A stretch of 64,000 nt of DNA from NCBI RefSeq assembly GCF_008122525.1, contig NZ_VSRV01000001.1, forward strand, positions 1,178,001 through 1,242,000, in the 5' to 3' direction. Below the pieces are notes generated by a model. That model worked only from the letters and a program-made list of their open reading frames with translations, was not told where the DNA came from and searched no databases. Positions 43,416 to 56,100 of the stretch are shown here, one piece after another (positions within the stretch are counted from its first letter, which is position 1; each line of letters begins with the position of its first letter). The position numbers and the translations under genes are program-made. Origin of the DNA: Marinomonas sp. IMCC 4694. GTDB lineage: Bacteria > Pseudomonadota > Gammaproteobacteria > Pseudomonadales > Marinomonadaceae.

Positions 43416-46328
43416 ATGTTTCGTCTGTCGACCATTACGCTTCGGCTGTTTGTTTTATTGATATTGCTGATCAGCAGTATCTTCGGTGCTATTTATCTTT
43501 TATCTGTCCCGCTGATTAAAAATAACGTTTTTACATTAGAGCTCAATTCAAACCGTCAGGTGTTGAACGTGGTTTATGATTTAGCCAGCAGCATTTCGTT
43601 TAATTCCAATACGTACCTTGACCGTACCTTAAACCACCACGAGCAACGCTTAAAATCCATTGTGGAACTCAGTGAACACTACATCGAAAGTGCGGTGATA
43701 AATGGCAGGCAAAAAGGGCGTTCTGACGCAGAAATTTGGCAGGATATTTTTTTCAGCTTACGCCATTTTAAATTTGGTTTTGAAGGCTATGTGTGGATAT
43801 CAGACTACGATGCAAAGATTTTAGCCCATCCATCGCCTCTGTTTCATGATACGGATATGTCCCTTTACATTGACGTAAACGGCGAGCGAGTTATTCCAAA
43901 ATTGGTGGCGTTAGCTTTAAAGGAAGGCGAAGGCTTTTATAACTATAAATGGAGTCGACTCGATGAAACTCAGGTCATTGACAAATACTCTTTTGTTAAA
44001 AATATGCCCCAATGGGGCTTAGTGATCGGCGCTGGTGTGTACATTGATGACATTGAAAAAGAGATTGCCGCGCAGAAAGAAAAAGCCGTTAAAGACATTG
44101 CTGATGTCTTAAAAGACATTAAAATTTCCAATAATGGTTATCTTTATGTGTTTGATTCAAAAGGCAATATGCTGTTTCACCCTAATGCTAATATCAATGG
44201 TATTAACTTCAAAACGCAACTTAATCCAGTGACCGGTAATCCTATTTACAAAGATCTTATGGCGATGGCTGATACCGGCGAGGAGCTCTATTACAAATGG
44301 GATCGGCCAGACGATCCTGGGCATTACAACTACGAGAAGTTATCCCTGACTCGGCACTTGTCCGGCTTTGATTGGTACATCAGTTCGTCGGTGTACTTTG
44401 ATGATTTGATGTTCAGTTCGATTCAATTAAGCCAGCGTATTGTCGCAATTGGTGTGGTGGGGTTATTAGTCGGCGCGCTGGTGGCGTTCTTGTTTGCTAA
44501 ATGGATTACCTCGCCCATTCGTAAACTGTCATTGACAGCACAAAAAATCAACAAGGGCGACTTAATGGCAAAAACAGGCATTAAACGCAATGATGAACTG
44601 GGCGTATTGGCCGAGTCGTTTGACTACATGGTGTCTCGTTTACGCAATAACATTCACACGTTAAACCTCAGGGTGGCGGAGCGGACACAGGGGCTATCTG
44701 AAAGCAATCAGCAGCTTTTAGGTGCCGTGCAAAGGCTGGAATTAACGCAATCTGAATTACGAGCGACAGAAGCAAGGCAGCGACTGATCCTTAATGCGTT
44801 GCCAGCGCAAGTGGCTTACTTAGACAGCGATTTGAACTTTGTGTTTGCCAACCGTGAATACCTAGAGATCTTTAACGAAACCAAAGACAGCATTGTCGGT
44901 AAGCGTATTTCAAGTGTGGTGGAGGCTGACATGTATGCCGCAATACACCCACACATTGAACGTGCTTTACAAGGTGAGCGCGTGATTTATGAGTACCCTT
45001 TAATTGACAAAGGCAAACCTATTTTAACGCGACGAACGGTATTGCCATTTTATGATGAGAGTAAAAAAGTGGTGGGGTTATTAACCTTATCGATTGATAT
45101 TACTAAAGAGCGAGAGACTGAAATTCGTTTAGCAGAAGCCAGTAAAATGAAAACGGTCGGGCAGCTATCGGGTGGTTTGGCCCATGATTTTAATAATTTA
45201 CTGACCATTATTCTGGGTAACTTGTTGGCGTTACAGCATCAAGACGCGGTGCCAGAAGCATGGGAGCATCATTTGGCCCCGGCGATAAGGGCCACGCGTC
45301 GTGGCGCTGATCTTACTCGGCGTCTGTTGGCGTTTTCTCGCCGTCAGCCTTTGTCCCCCAGTTACCTTGAGCCCCAATCTTTGGTTCATGATGTGGTGGC
45401 GCTGATCTCGGCACCACTACCCGATCATATTATTTTGGTCACCCAAGTCACAGATCATTGTCCGGCGATTTATGTTGACTCTGCACTCATGGAAGACGCC
45501 CTGGTGAATTTATTACTCAACTCAGCGGATGCCATGCCAAAAGGTGGGCGCTTGTTGCTCAGCGTTAATAAGGTCAATGGTGCAAAACTGGACTCACGAG
45601 ATACCTTTGATGAGCCTATATTTCCTGGACAATACGTGTTGTTTTCTATTCAAGACAGTGGAACGGGCTTTACGCCGGAAGCCTTGATTAGAGCGTGTGA
45701 ACCGTTTTATACCACCAAATTATCCGGTGCGGGATCGGGCCTCGGATTGAGCATGGTATTTGGCTTTGTTAAGCAATCAAAAGGTTACATGCGCGTCACG
45801 AACAACGACGACACAGGGGCGTGTGTGGAAGTGTTATTGCCCGCCACCGACGGTGTGAAAGACATGGCCAAATATGCATTGCCCTCAACAACTCGGCGAA
45901 CTAAAAAGCCTAATAACGCGCTGGTTCTATTAATAGAAGACAACCAAGACGTTCGGTCTGTGGTCCGTGAGCAGTTGCTTGGATTAGGTTACGCGGTGAT
46001 TGAAGCCAGCACGGCCGATGAAGCGATGGGGCTGCTCAACGTCGGATTGCCTTCTCTCGTAGGTGTGGTATCAGACGGCGTTATGCCAGGGAAAGCGAGC
46101 TGTTATGACGTTTTTTCGTTGGTACAAGAAAAGTTCACCACGGCCTTTTTTGTTCTGATGACAGGGTACAGCGATCAGCTGATTCAAACTGAATATAACG
46201 GGGTCTTGCTACAAAAGCCGTTTGATAGCACCGCGCTTGCTGGGGCGATTGAAGCGAACTTTACAGGTTACTTAACAGATAATTTCACAGGCAATTTTAC
46301 AGATAACTCAGGACACAAACATGACTAA
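43416..46328 (+). CDS. Cache-domain hybrid sensor histidine kinase
   Basis: 970 aa. TM1 at about 10-30, two tandem single-Cache-like units (about 45-345; GYVWISDYDAKILAHP and GYLYVFDSKGNMLFHP are the paired ligand-binding strands), TM2 at about 352-374, HAMP to about 428, coiled coil, and PAS at about 461-570. HisKA is of the HDFNN type with His590 in GLAHDFNNLLTI, followed by HATPase_c (GSGLGLSMVFGFVKQS). The C-terminal receiver has Asp887 in VVSDGVMPGK. Such paired Cache units often bind small carboxylates or amino acids. Divergent from the liv/acyl-CoA unit and overlapping the response regulator by 8 bp. Confidence 0.93.
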   Translation: MFRLSTITLRLFVLLILLISSIFGAIYLLSVPLIKNNVFTLELNSNRQVLNVVYDLASSISFNSNTYLDRTLNHHEQRLKSIVELSEHYIESAVINGRQKGRSDAEIWQDIFFSLRHFKFGFEGYVWISDYDAKILAHPSPLFHDTDMSLYIDVNGERVIPKLVALALKEGEGFYNYKWSRLDETQVIDKYSFVKNMPQWGLVIGAGVYIDDIEKEIAAQKEKAVKDIADVLKDIKISNNGYLYVFDSKGNMLFHPNANINGINFKTQLNPVTGNPIYKDLMAMADTGEELYYKWDRPDDPGHYNYEKLSLTRHLSGFDWYISSSVYFDDLMFSSIQLSQRIVAIGVVGLLVGALVAFLFAKWITSPIRKLSLTAQKINKGDLMAKTGIKRNDELGVLAESFDYMVSRLRNNIHTLNLRVAERTQGLSESNQQLLGAVQRLELTQSELRATEARQRLILNALPAQVAYLDSDLNFVFANREYLEIFNETKDSIVGKRISSVVEADMYAAIHPHIERALQGERVIYEYPLIDKGKPILTRRTVLPFYDESKKVVGLLTLSIDITKERETEIRLAEASKMKTVGQLSGGLAHDFNNLLTIILGNLLALQHQDAVPEAWEHHLAPAIRATRRGADLTRRLLAFSRRQPLSPSYLEPQSLVHDVVALISAPLPDHIILVTQVTDHCPAIYVDSALMEDALVNLLLNSADAMPKGGRLLLSVNKVNGAKLDSRDTFDEPIFPGQYVLFSIQDSGTGFTPEALIRACEPFYTTKLSGAGSGLGLSMVFGFVKQSKGYMRVTNNDDTGACVEVLLPATDGVKDMAKYALPSTTRRTKKPNNALVLLIEDNQDVRSVVREQLLGLGYAVIEASTADEAMGLLNVGLPSLVGVVSDGVMPGKASCYDVFSLVQEKFTTAFFVLMTGYSDQLIQTEYNGVLLQKPFDSTALAGAIEANFTGYLTDNFTGNFTDNSGHKHD

Positions 46329-47022
46329 AAAATGTCTGATTTATATCGTTGAAGATGAAAAAGACCTAGGCACCTTGATTTGCAATACCCTGAATCAGTT
46401 CTATTTCGATACCAAATACTTTAGTACTGGCCAAGCGGCAGAACAAGGTATTTTGGCCAAGCAGCCCGACATCTGTATTGTGGATTTAACCTTACCCGAC
46501 ATGGATGGCATCGACCTCATCCGCCGCTTACAGTACAAAAACATTGGCATTATCATCGTTTCAGGCAGAGACGCTCTGACCGATCGCGTGCTTGGCTTAG
46601 AGCTGGGTGCAGACGATTACATTACCAAACCCTTTGAACCGCGTGAATTGGTTGCCAGAGTGCAGAGTCTACAACGACGCATGCAAACCCACGAAGAGAA
46701 ACCTGCCCATAAAGCGCACTGCGCCCGGTTTGCGGGGCTGACTTATCATCCAGGATCTCTCACACTCAATGCCGACACCCCGACTCAAGAAACCTTAAGT
46801 CGCGCTGAAGCCGACATGCTACTGGCCCTGCTCAAACATCCCTACCAAATACTGTCGCGTGACCAATTATTAGGTGAAAACACCGTACCTTATGACCGCA
46901 GCATTGATGTACGTGTCTCTCGGCTGCGCAAAAAAATCCAACCTGAAAATACTAAAAATACGCTTATTAAAACCGTTTATGGCGCGGGTTACATGCTAGT
47001 AACTGAAGTGGAGTGGGGGTGA
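46321..47022 (+). CDS. OmpR/PhoB family response regulator
   Basis: 233 aa. The receiver (acidic pair in IVEDEKD, phospho-acceptor Asp55 in IVDLTLPD, Thr/Ser in VSGRD, Lys in ITKPFEPRE) is followed by a winged-helix DNA-binding domain (LSRAEADMLLALLKHPYQILSRDQLL, RSIDVRVSRLRKKI, TVYGAGYML). Translationally coupled to the Cache hybrid kinase. Candidate target promoters are the divergent livG promoter and the adhesin promoter 140 bp downstream. Confidence 0.94.
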   Translation: MTKKCLIYIVEDEKDLGTLICNTLNQFYFDTKYFSTGQAAEQGILAKQPDICIVDLTLPDMDGIDLIRRLQYKNIGIIIVSGRDALTDRVLGLELGADDYITKPFEPRELVARVQSLQRRMQTHEEKPAHKAHCARFAGLTYHPGSLTLNADTPTQETLSRAEADMLLALLKHPYQILSRDQLLGENTVPYDRSIDVRVSRLRKKIQPENTKNTLIKTVYGAGYMLVTEVEWG

Positions 47023-47162
47023 AATAATAGGTAATAAGCTGTATTTAATAATTAATTGACAAGCTTTTTTACAAATCACAACAAAAATTACATTTCTTTT
47101 ATGTGAATTTTTTTCAAGTCATTATATATTAGAGGTAATAAAAATTATGCTGAGATTTGTTT

Positions 47163-50100
47163 ATGAACCGTATTTACCGTGTTATCTGGAATTCCTCGTT
47201 AGGTGTTTGGCAAGCTGTGAGTGAAATTGGCAAGAGTGCCGGTAAAAAGAAAAACCAAGGACGTCATCAAAAAGCCAGACTGAGTTTAATTGCTGGTAGC
47301 GTTTTCTTGGTGAGTGCTCAAGTTTATGCAGGGGCGTTGCCTAGTGCGGGCGCGGTAAGTTTAGGTTCAGGTAATATTTCTCAATCCGATGCGAACACGC
47401 TTAATATCACGCAAACAACCCAGAAAATGGCCATCGATTGGCAATCGTTCAGCGTTGGTCAAGATAGCACGGTTAACTTCATTCAACCTTCGGCGTCTTC
47501 CATTGCTTTAAACCGTGTTACCGGTTCGGATGTGTCCACTATTCAGGGCGCGATCAACGCTAACGGTCAAGTCTTTCTTATCAACCCCAATGGCATTTTG
47601 TTTAGCTCCACAGCACAAGTTAACGTAGGCGGTCTGATTGCGTCGACAAGAGACCTAACGAACGAAAATTTCAGTGCCGACAATTTTGTGTTTGAAGGCA
47701 GCAACGGCAACGCAGTTGTTAACCGAGGCCGCCTAGTGGCAACCGACGGTGGTTACGTCGTGATGATTGCAGCGACCGTACAAAACATGGGCGATATTAT
47801 TGCGAATCAGGGCAGCGTTCAGCTTGCTGCGGGGGACTCTGTCTTAGTCAACATGGGCGGTACGGTCAGTGTTGAGGTACAGCAAGGGGCTATTGATGCT
47901 TTGATACAAAACGGCGGCGCGATAAGAGCCGACGGCGGTCACATTTTGCTTACCGCCAAAGCCGCTGGTGATCTTGCGGCCAGTGTTGTTAATAATTCCG
48001 GTATTGTCGAAGCTACAAGCTTAGTATCCCAAGGCGGCGAAATCGTCTTTATGGGTGATGATATTACCAACAGCGGAACCGTGGTTGCCGACGGGGCAAC
48101 CGGCGGTGGTGACATTCTACTAGGTGGTGATTGGCAAGGTGAAAACGCCGATCAATATGCCCATGCGACCAAGGTTACCTTAACGCAGACCAGTGATATT
48201 TCAGCCAGCGCTACGGTGCAGGGTGATGGCGGTAAAGTGGTGGTGTGGTCTGACATCAAAAATGCTGATAGCGTGACCAAAGTGGCTGGTAGCATTAGTG
48301 CAACAGGCCAAGGTGAAAACACCGACGGTGGCAAAATCGAAACCTCTGGTCACGCTTTAAACGTGGCAACGGGCACTCAAGTGAAAGCTTCTGAATGGTT
48401 GCTTGATCCAACGAACATAACTATCAGTTCTGGCAATGGTGGCAGTCTTACGAGTGACGCTACAAACAGTGATATTGGTGCAGAAACCATTGAAACCGCG
48501 TTAAACGCGGGCACTAGCGTGACCGTTCAGACAGATGCGGAAGTGGCTAGAGACGGTGATATCACCGTTGCAGCGAATATTTCGAAATCATCCGGCGCAG
48601 AGGCAACACTCACGTTAACCGCTGCAAACAATATTGTTATTAATGACAATGTGTCTATTACCTCGACCACGGGCGCACTTAACACCGTGCTTCGCGCAGA
48701 CAACGACAGTAACAGTACTGGCGCAGTGACGATGGGAGCTGGATCTTCCATCACGACGAATGGTGGTAATGTCTTTATAGGTGGCGCAACAGACACAAGT
48801 TCTGCGGCTGCGGTAACCACACAAGCGATCACGGCAACAGCCGGTAACGTTAAAATATTATCCACGGGTGACATTAGCCTAGGTAGCATTACATCAACCG
48901 GTGCGGTTGAACTGTCTTCTACTGGTGCGGTCACCCAAACCGGTGCCATTACCGGCGGACAAGCTCTAAACCTATTGGGGACTGGCGGAACATATACCCT
49001 AACCAACGCTTCTAATGCGATTGGCACGCTTACGGCTAATACTGGCAGTGTGGAATTGGTGAATGGCTCTGCACAAACTACTGGCCCTATTACTACAACT
49101 GGGGCGTTAAGCCTCACCTCTGATGCGCTGACGATCAATGGAGATATCGATGCCGATGCTGGGGACATAACATTTAATACTGATGCACTGACTGTTACCA
49201 GCGGCACGGTCAAAAGTACGGGTTCACTACAAATAGCGGCCAAAACAGCAGCCACAACCATTGGTATCGGTGGTGGAGCAGGCACTCTGCAAATCACGGC
49301 GACTAATTTTAGTACAGACTTTGTCGATGGATTCTCAGATATCACGATTGGTGATGCGAATCAGTCAGGAAACATTGATGTTGGCGCAACCGCTTTGAAT
49401 GATGCATTGACACTGCAAACCACGGGTAGCATAACTCAAAGCGGTGCCATTACCGGTGATCAGAACCTGACATTGCTAGGTGGTGGGGCTCACACGTTAA
49501 ATAATGCTGACAATGCGATAGGCCAGTTAACGGCCACCAGCAGCACATTGAACTTCCATGGTACGAGCTACAGTTTAGGAGACATTGCTACCACCGGCGC
49601 GGTTGAATTGTCTTCGACTGGCACGGTGACACAAACCGCTGCCATTACCGGCGGGCAAGCTCTAAACCTATTGGGGACTGGCGGAACATATACCCTAACC
49701 AACGCTTCTAATGCGATTGGCACGCTTACGGCTAATACTGGCAGTGTTGAATTGGTGAACCGTTCAGCCCAAACCACCGGCGCTATTAGCACAACTGGGG
49801 CATTGAAGTTAACCGCGAATGCTTTAACTCTTGGAGCTATTAATACTGGAGGCGCAGTTGAGCTGTCTTCTACTGGCGCGGTGACACAAACCGCTGCCAT
49901 TATCGGCGGACAAGACCTAAACCTATCAGGCACGGGTGGAGCATACACCCTAACCAACGTATCTAATGCGATTGGTACCTTGACCGCGAATACCGGCAGT
50001 GTTGAGTTGGTGAACCGTTCAGCCCAAACCACTGGTGCGATTACCACAACCGGTGCACTTAACCTGACTTCTGATGCCTTAACCATCAATGAAAACATTG

Positions 50101-53100
50101 TCACTGGTACGGGTAATATCACATTCAACACCGACGTTCTATCGGTTGCGAGTGGTAAGACGGTTGCTGGAGAGGGGGCTTTACAGATAGCCGCTAAAAC
50201 AGCCACCACAACGATTGGTGTTAATGGCGGTTCTGGCGCTTTGCAAATTTTGACTGGTGATTTTGTCGATGGTTTCTCAGCTATAACCATAGGCAGTGCC
50301 GATCATACTGGTGGCATTGAAATTGGTGTCGGCATTGAAATTGGTGTCGGCACCTCGATTAACGATTCAACCACGCTTCAAACTGGCGGTACTTTAGCGG
50401 TTAAAGATAATCTAGATGTCCGCGGAAACAATTTGACCTTAAAAGTAGGCAAACTTACTATCGCCGATGGCAGAAACATTTCTGGTTCGGGTGTGTTGAC
50501 GGTGGCATCTGAAAAAGACAGCGAAACAATTGACATTGGTGGAACAAGCCAGCAATTAAACGCTGCGGATTTTGGCAGCAAGATTGTCAGTGATTTCTCT
50601 GACATTGTCATTGGTGGCGTGGATCAAACTGGCGATATTAATATTGCAGAAGATTCTACCTTGGCCGCTTCAGTCACACTACAAACTGGCGGCATTTTGT
50701 CAGTAAGCAATAATTTAGCGGCTGGTACGAATAATCTGACGTTAAAAGTGGGCGATCTTTCGGTAGAAGATGGCAAAGCTATTTCTGGTACCGGTGTACT
50801 TACCGTTGCTTCTAATACCGATAGTAAAACGATTGGTATCGGTAGTGCAGACGGAGACCTGCAACTGACAGCTGACAATCTTAATACTGACTTTGCCGAT
50901 AGTTTCTCGGAGGTTGTAATAGGTAGTGCGAGCCAATCAGGCAATATTACGATTGCAGAAGTTGCTTTTGATAAGGCGTTGACATTACAAACTTCTGGCG
51001 CAGTCACCCAAACGGGTGCCATTACAGGTGATCAGGATTTAAATTTATTGGGCGTCGGTGGCACGCATACCCTGACTAATACAGGCAATGTCATTGGTAA
51101 TCTAACCGCCAATACAGGTAGTGTGGCGTTAGTGAACAGTTCAGCCCAAACTACTGGTGCTATTACGACATCAGGAGCTTTGAACCTGACTTCTGATGCG
51201 TTAACCATCAACGAAAATATCGCCACGGGTGCGGGTAACATCACATTCAATACCGACGCTTTAACGATAGCGGATGGAAAAACAGTGGCTGGTTCTGGAA
51301 CTTTGCAAATAACCACTAAAACAGCAGATAAACTGATTGATGTGGGCGGTACAACAGCCGATGCTTTGCAATTAACGACCACAAACATTAGCACGGATTT
51401 TTCCGGTGGGTTTGCAAATATAACCATAGGTAGCGCCGACCATACCGGCGGTATTGAGATTGGCGCAGACACAACCTTTAAAGACGCAGCAATACTGCAA
51501 ACTAGTGGTGCTTTGTCCGTCAGTAATAATTTAGCCGCTGGTGCGAATAATCTGACGTTAAAAGTGGATGAACTTTCGGTAGCCGAAGGCAAAGCCATTT
51601 CTGGCTCGGGTGCATTGAATATTACGAGCGATACTGCCAGCGACGCGATTAGTATTGTGGATACGATTGACGATAATGCAGTGGACACACTTCAACTACT
51701 TTCTGCTGATTTTGTCTCAAAAATTGCGGATGGTTTCTCTGGCATTGTGATTGGTGATTCCAGTCAATCAGGCGATATTACCATTGGTGCCACCGCGTTT
51801 AACGACGCATTGACTTTACAGTCAACGGGCACCGTGACCCAAACCGGAGCCATTACCGGTGGGCAAGACTTGAATCTACTTGGCGCGGGTGGCACGCATA
51901 CTCTGAGTGATGAAGGCAACGCTATTGGAACACTAACCGCTAACACTGGAAGTGTTGAGTTTGTCAGTGCAAAAGAGTTAGTAGGCGCAGCTGATATTAC
52001 GACAGAAACCTCTCAGTTAGGCTCTATGATCACGTCTGGGGCGTTAAGTGTTTCGACTGTAGACGGTGACATTACTGTATCCGAAAATCTAACAGCAGGT
52101 GGTGCTTTAACGCTAACGTCGGCGAAGGACATCACCGTAGAGAGTGGCAAAACCCTTACGTCTCCAGAAAGTATTGCCTTGTATGGTACAAACATCACTC
52201 AGAAGGGCGCCTTGGACGCCAGTAGCACAACGGCGAATGGTGGCAACATTACCTTAGCAAAAGACGCCTCTACAGCGGCGGACTTTATTAATTTAGTGGG
52301 CGTGTTAAATGCCAGCACGACCAGTGGCGCTGGCGGTACAATCGTGACCAATGGTGCGTTTGTACTTTTAAACACCACCAGCGCTAACGTTACCACGGCG
52401 GGTAATACAGCAAACGGAACTTGGAAAACGCCTGTTTCGACGTTTGATACGGTTGTGGCGGAAACCGGTGGTGATATTACTGGGCAAACCATATCTGATG
52501 CGTTAAAAACAGTCAATTACGAGCTAACGGCCAGCAGCGACAAAGTAGCGCTAAGTAACACCTTAGCGGGTAAAAATAACCTAATAGATATCAATACAGA
52601 CAACGCTATTACCAGCGCCGATTTTGGTGGTATTACGATTAATGATGTCATCACCAAAGTAGCGGTTGTCGGCGGAACAGAAGAAAAGCCAGTTGATATT
52701 ACAACGGACACCACACTGACCGTTACGTCAACTAGCAACATCACAGTGAACGGGGCGATCAGTTCAGAAAAACAACGTCTCAATGTCGTTTTAACAGCGA
52801 ACAGCGATAATACTAATGGCGGCGATGTTATTTTTGGCACCAACGGCAGTGTCACCACCAATAATGGTAACTTTTATGTTGGTTCAGTGACATTAGGAAC
52901 GGCGACCAATGGTGTATCGTACGCCTACAATGCCCCTTATCCTGATGTTGTTACAGCCTCTGCTGAAAACTTCACCATGAACACAGGGGGTCAAATAAAC
53001 GTTGGTACTGGCTCACTGATTGTTAAAGTGACCGAAGATATTAATCTACCAACAGGCGATGCGACGGGTAAGTATTATTCGTTGAATTCTACTGCCAGTT

Positions 53101-56100
53101 CTTCAGGTTACAACAATGAGACGGAAACCAATCGCCTTCGTTTAGGAACCGCAAATAATGAATCCATAGGGACTGTCCCTGTTTCTGTGACACTCGAAGC
53201 AGGCGGTTCCATTACTGGCGCAAGTACAGCCTCTACCAAAATTAGCACGAACTCTTCGTCCGCAATGGTAAATGTGACGAGTGCTGAGAATATAGGTTCT
53301 GATGATTCTCCAGTATTATTTTCTAGTAGTTATGGAACCATTAATATTACCAATACTGTCGGCAACTCATATATTAAGTTTGCCAATGAAAGCGAAAGCT
53401 CTAATTTCTCGACTTTAAACTTAACGACAGATGTCAGCACTAAGAACACAACACAACGGATAGATTTTAATGGCGACGGATCGCATAGACTGTTAGCCAC
53501 AACGGATGCCAATGGCTTGTTTAGTATTGCTACGGGTGGTTTTGTTGACGAAACCTCTTCCAAAAATATAACCATTAAAGCCCCCAATATTACCTTGGCG
53601 AATGGGGCTATTGTCGCTACCGGAGGATTTACGTCTGTTAATTCTTCTGATAACGCACTTCTAAATGGAACAGGGCTGAATTTAACGTTAACGGCATTGT
53701 CTGGCTCCACTTACGGTGAAATTAAAGCCGACAATGCGGCAGCTGATTACAGCTCGACTACTGCGCCCAGTGATTTTGCACACAAAGAGGTTTACCTACC
53801 AAATGGCACGCTGACGTTAAACTCCAGCAATGCGGGGGTCAAAACCAGCGGTGATAACGTCTGGGGCAATGCGCTTGAAGTGACGGCGAACACACTAAAT
53901 ATCAATAATTCTGGTGGTTCAACCTGGTTGCGTAACAGCGACTACAACAGCATTAATTTTTCGGCGGTTGACACTAATGGGACTGCAGCAGGACATCATC
54001 ATATTCTGTCGACCAATGGGGATTTCGTCAACATAGAGACAACGGCTTTAAACGAAACCATTATCCACACGATAGATACAGAGAATTCATTATCGGGTAT
54101 TAAAACCGATAATCGTAACGTTAGCTTGAAAACGGGAGCTTCAATTAGTGAATCACGCAACATTATCATGGCAGACAATGCCATCGACATTGGTGCGGCT
54201 ACGCTTTCATTAACCTCTTACTATGGTAAACAGATTCTGGCTTACTCAGTCGACCATGTTCAGAGTGTCGGCGATACGATTACAGCCACTACATTATCAA
54301 ATGAATCGACACCAACCGTGACAGTCGGTAATTTAAATTTAACTACTGCAAATAATACGACAGACACCGCTTCAATTGGTGGCGATGGCTATACCCTTAA
54401 AGTCGCCAAAGGCGGAGAAGTCGGCGAAGCCAATGTGGGTGAAAACGTACTGACGATTAACAATGAAAGTGGTGACATCGACCTTCATGAACTGTCTGCA
54501 GAGCACTTTAAAACTATAAAAGTCAGTTACTCAAGCACGGACAGTACAGCAAGAGCGCACACAGTAGCGATTGATTTATTTGACAATAATGCTGTTACGG
54601 AAAATCTGAATTACTCAGATACGGGTAATGGGCTCATCACGTTAGAAAATTCTACCGACAGTGTCGTGCTATCGGGCTTTAACCGTAATTTTGATTTGTA
54701 TGCCTATAATAAAGACATTCAGGTGAATAACATTTATGGTGGTTCAGGTTATTTCAACTTATCTTCAATTACTAAGAGTATTACGTTAAATGGTGATGTG
54801 AACACCAATGGCGGTAACATCTCGTTAGTCAGTAATACCTTTAAATTGGCCGGTTCATCTCGCATTGACAGTAACGCAGACGACAAAACCAATACCACAT
54901 CAGTAGGCGCTGCTGGCCGTATCTCGTTAAATAATAGCTCAGGCAGTAGAGGTGTTGATATCTCTGCGAATACGGGTGTAACGGCTGCGTTAACGCTTGA
55001 CTCAAGCTCTAGTGACGGATCTGGTGGAAACATCTCGACAGATATGAACGCTACCAATACTGCAGGTTCATACCTAACCGACTTATCGTTTATAGGCTCT
55101 GGAGCAACGACAGATAAAGACGGTTCGATTTCATTAACGGGTGCAAGCTATGCGCTTAACGGTGGTTTTACGGCAACAGGTAAAGTGGCATTAAGTGGTG
55201 GAGAATCCACTTCCTCTTACAACATACCTGATGTGTTCATCGACACCAACCAATCAGTAACCCATAGCGGTGATATTACCTTCTCTGGTTATAGTTTATC
55301 AGGTAAGTCTTCTCGAAATTATAGTTTTAATACCAGTTCTACAGGTGGTAATGGTGGCGATGTCAATTTGTACCCAGCATCAACCACAGGCACATTTAGT
55401 GCAGGTTCGATGACGGTTAATACCGAAGGGTCAACATCAGAAACTTGGGGCACAATAATATTGCCTGCTGTTACCACGTATAAGAATAGCGGCTCGTACT
55501 CAACCACCAGCGCTCAAAGCTATACAGGGTCAACTATTACGCTTAAAGGTAACTTGCAATCCAACCAGGCCGATATTGATATATTGGGTTCTGAAGTAGT
55601 CTTAGCCAATGACGTGTCGATTGATACCTATCCGGGTTTTGTTTCTGGACAAGCATCAACAACATCTGACATTTCAGCAGGGTCAGTCACTGTCGGTAGC
55701 ACAGGAGCCGAACTCACAAACAATGATCCAGCTTACTCTTTAGCAATAGACACCAGCGGTAATAAAGGAGCGGCGAATAATGGCGCGATAACTTTGAGAG
55801 ATTCTACAGCAACAACGTTTAACAACTTCAGTATGGTCGGTGGCGGTAACTTAAATACTGGCTTTGAGACAACCAAGTATTCTGCAACAGGTCAAGTTAC
55901 CATTGGTCAAATGGATGGTGGTTCTTTTATTTGGAGTGATCTCAGTGCGGGTAACTTGTTGCTCAAAGGGCCTGCCAATTACACCATCACCGGCAACATA
56001 GGGGCGGGTACTGGCGATGATTTTGTCGCTGGAACCTTAGCCGCAACGGGCGTGGCTAACCTAGATGTCACGACCAACAAGGCGCTGACTATCGGTAGTT

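Noticed and set aside
47023..47162. TTGACA at 47056-47061 as the -35 of the adhesin promoter
   Set aside because: The -35 is perfect, but no acceptable -10 lies 16-18 bases downstream. A TATATT near 47125 is not at a matching distance, so no promoter is called.
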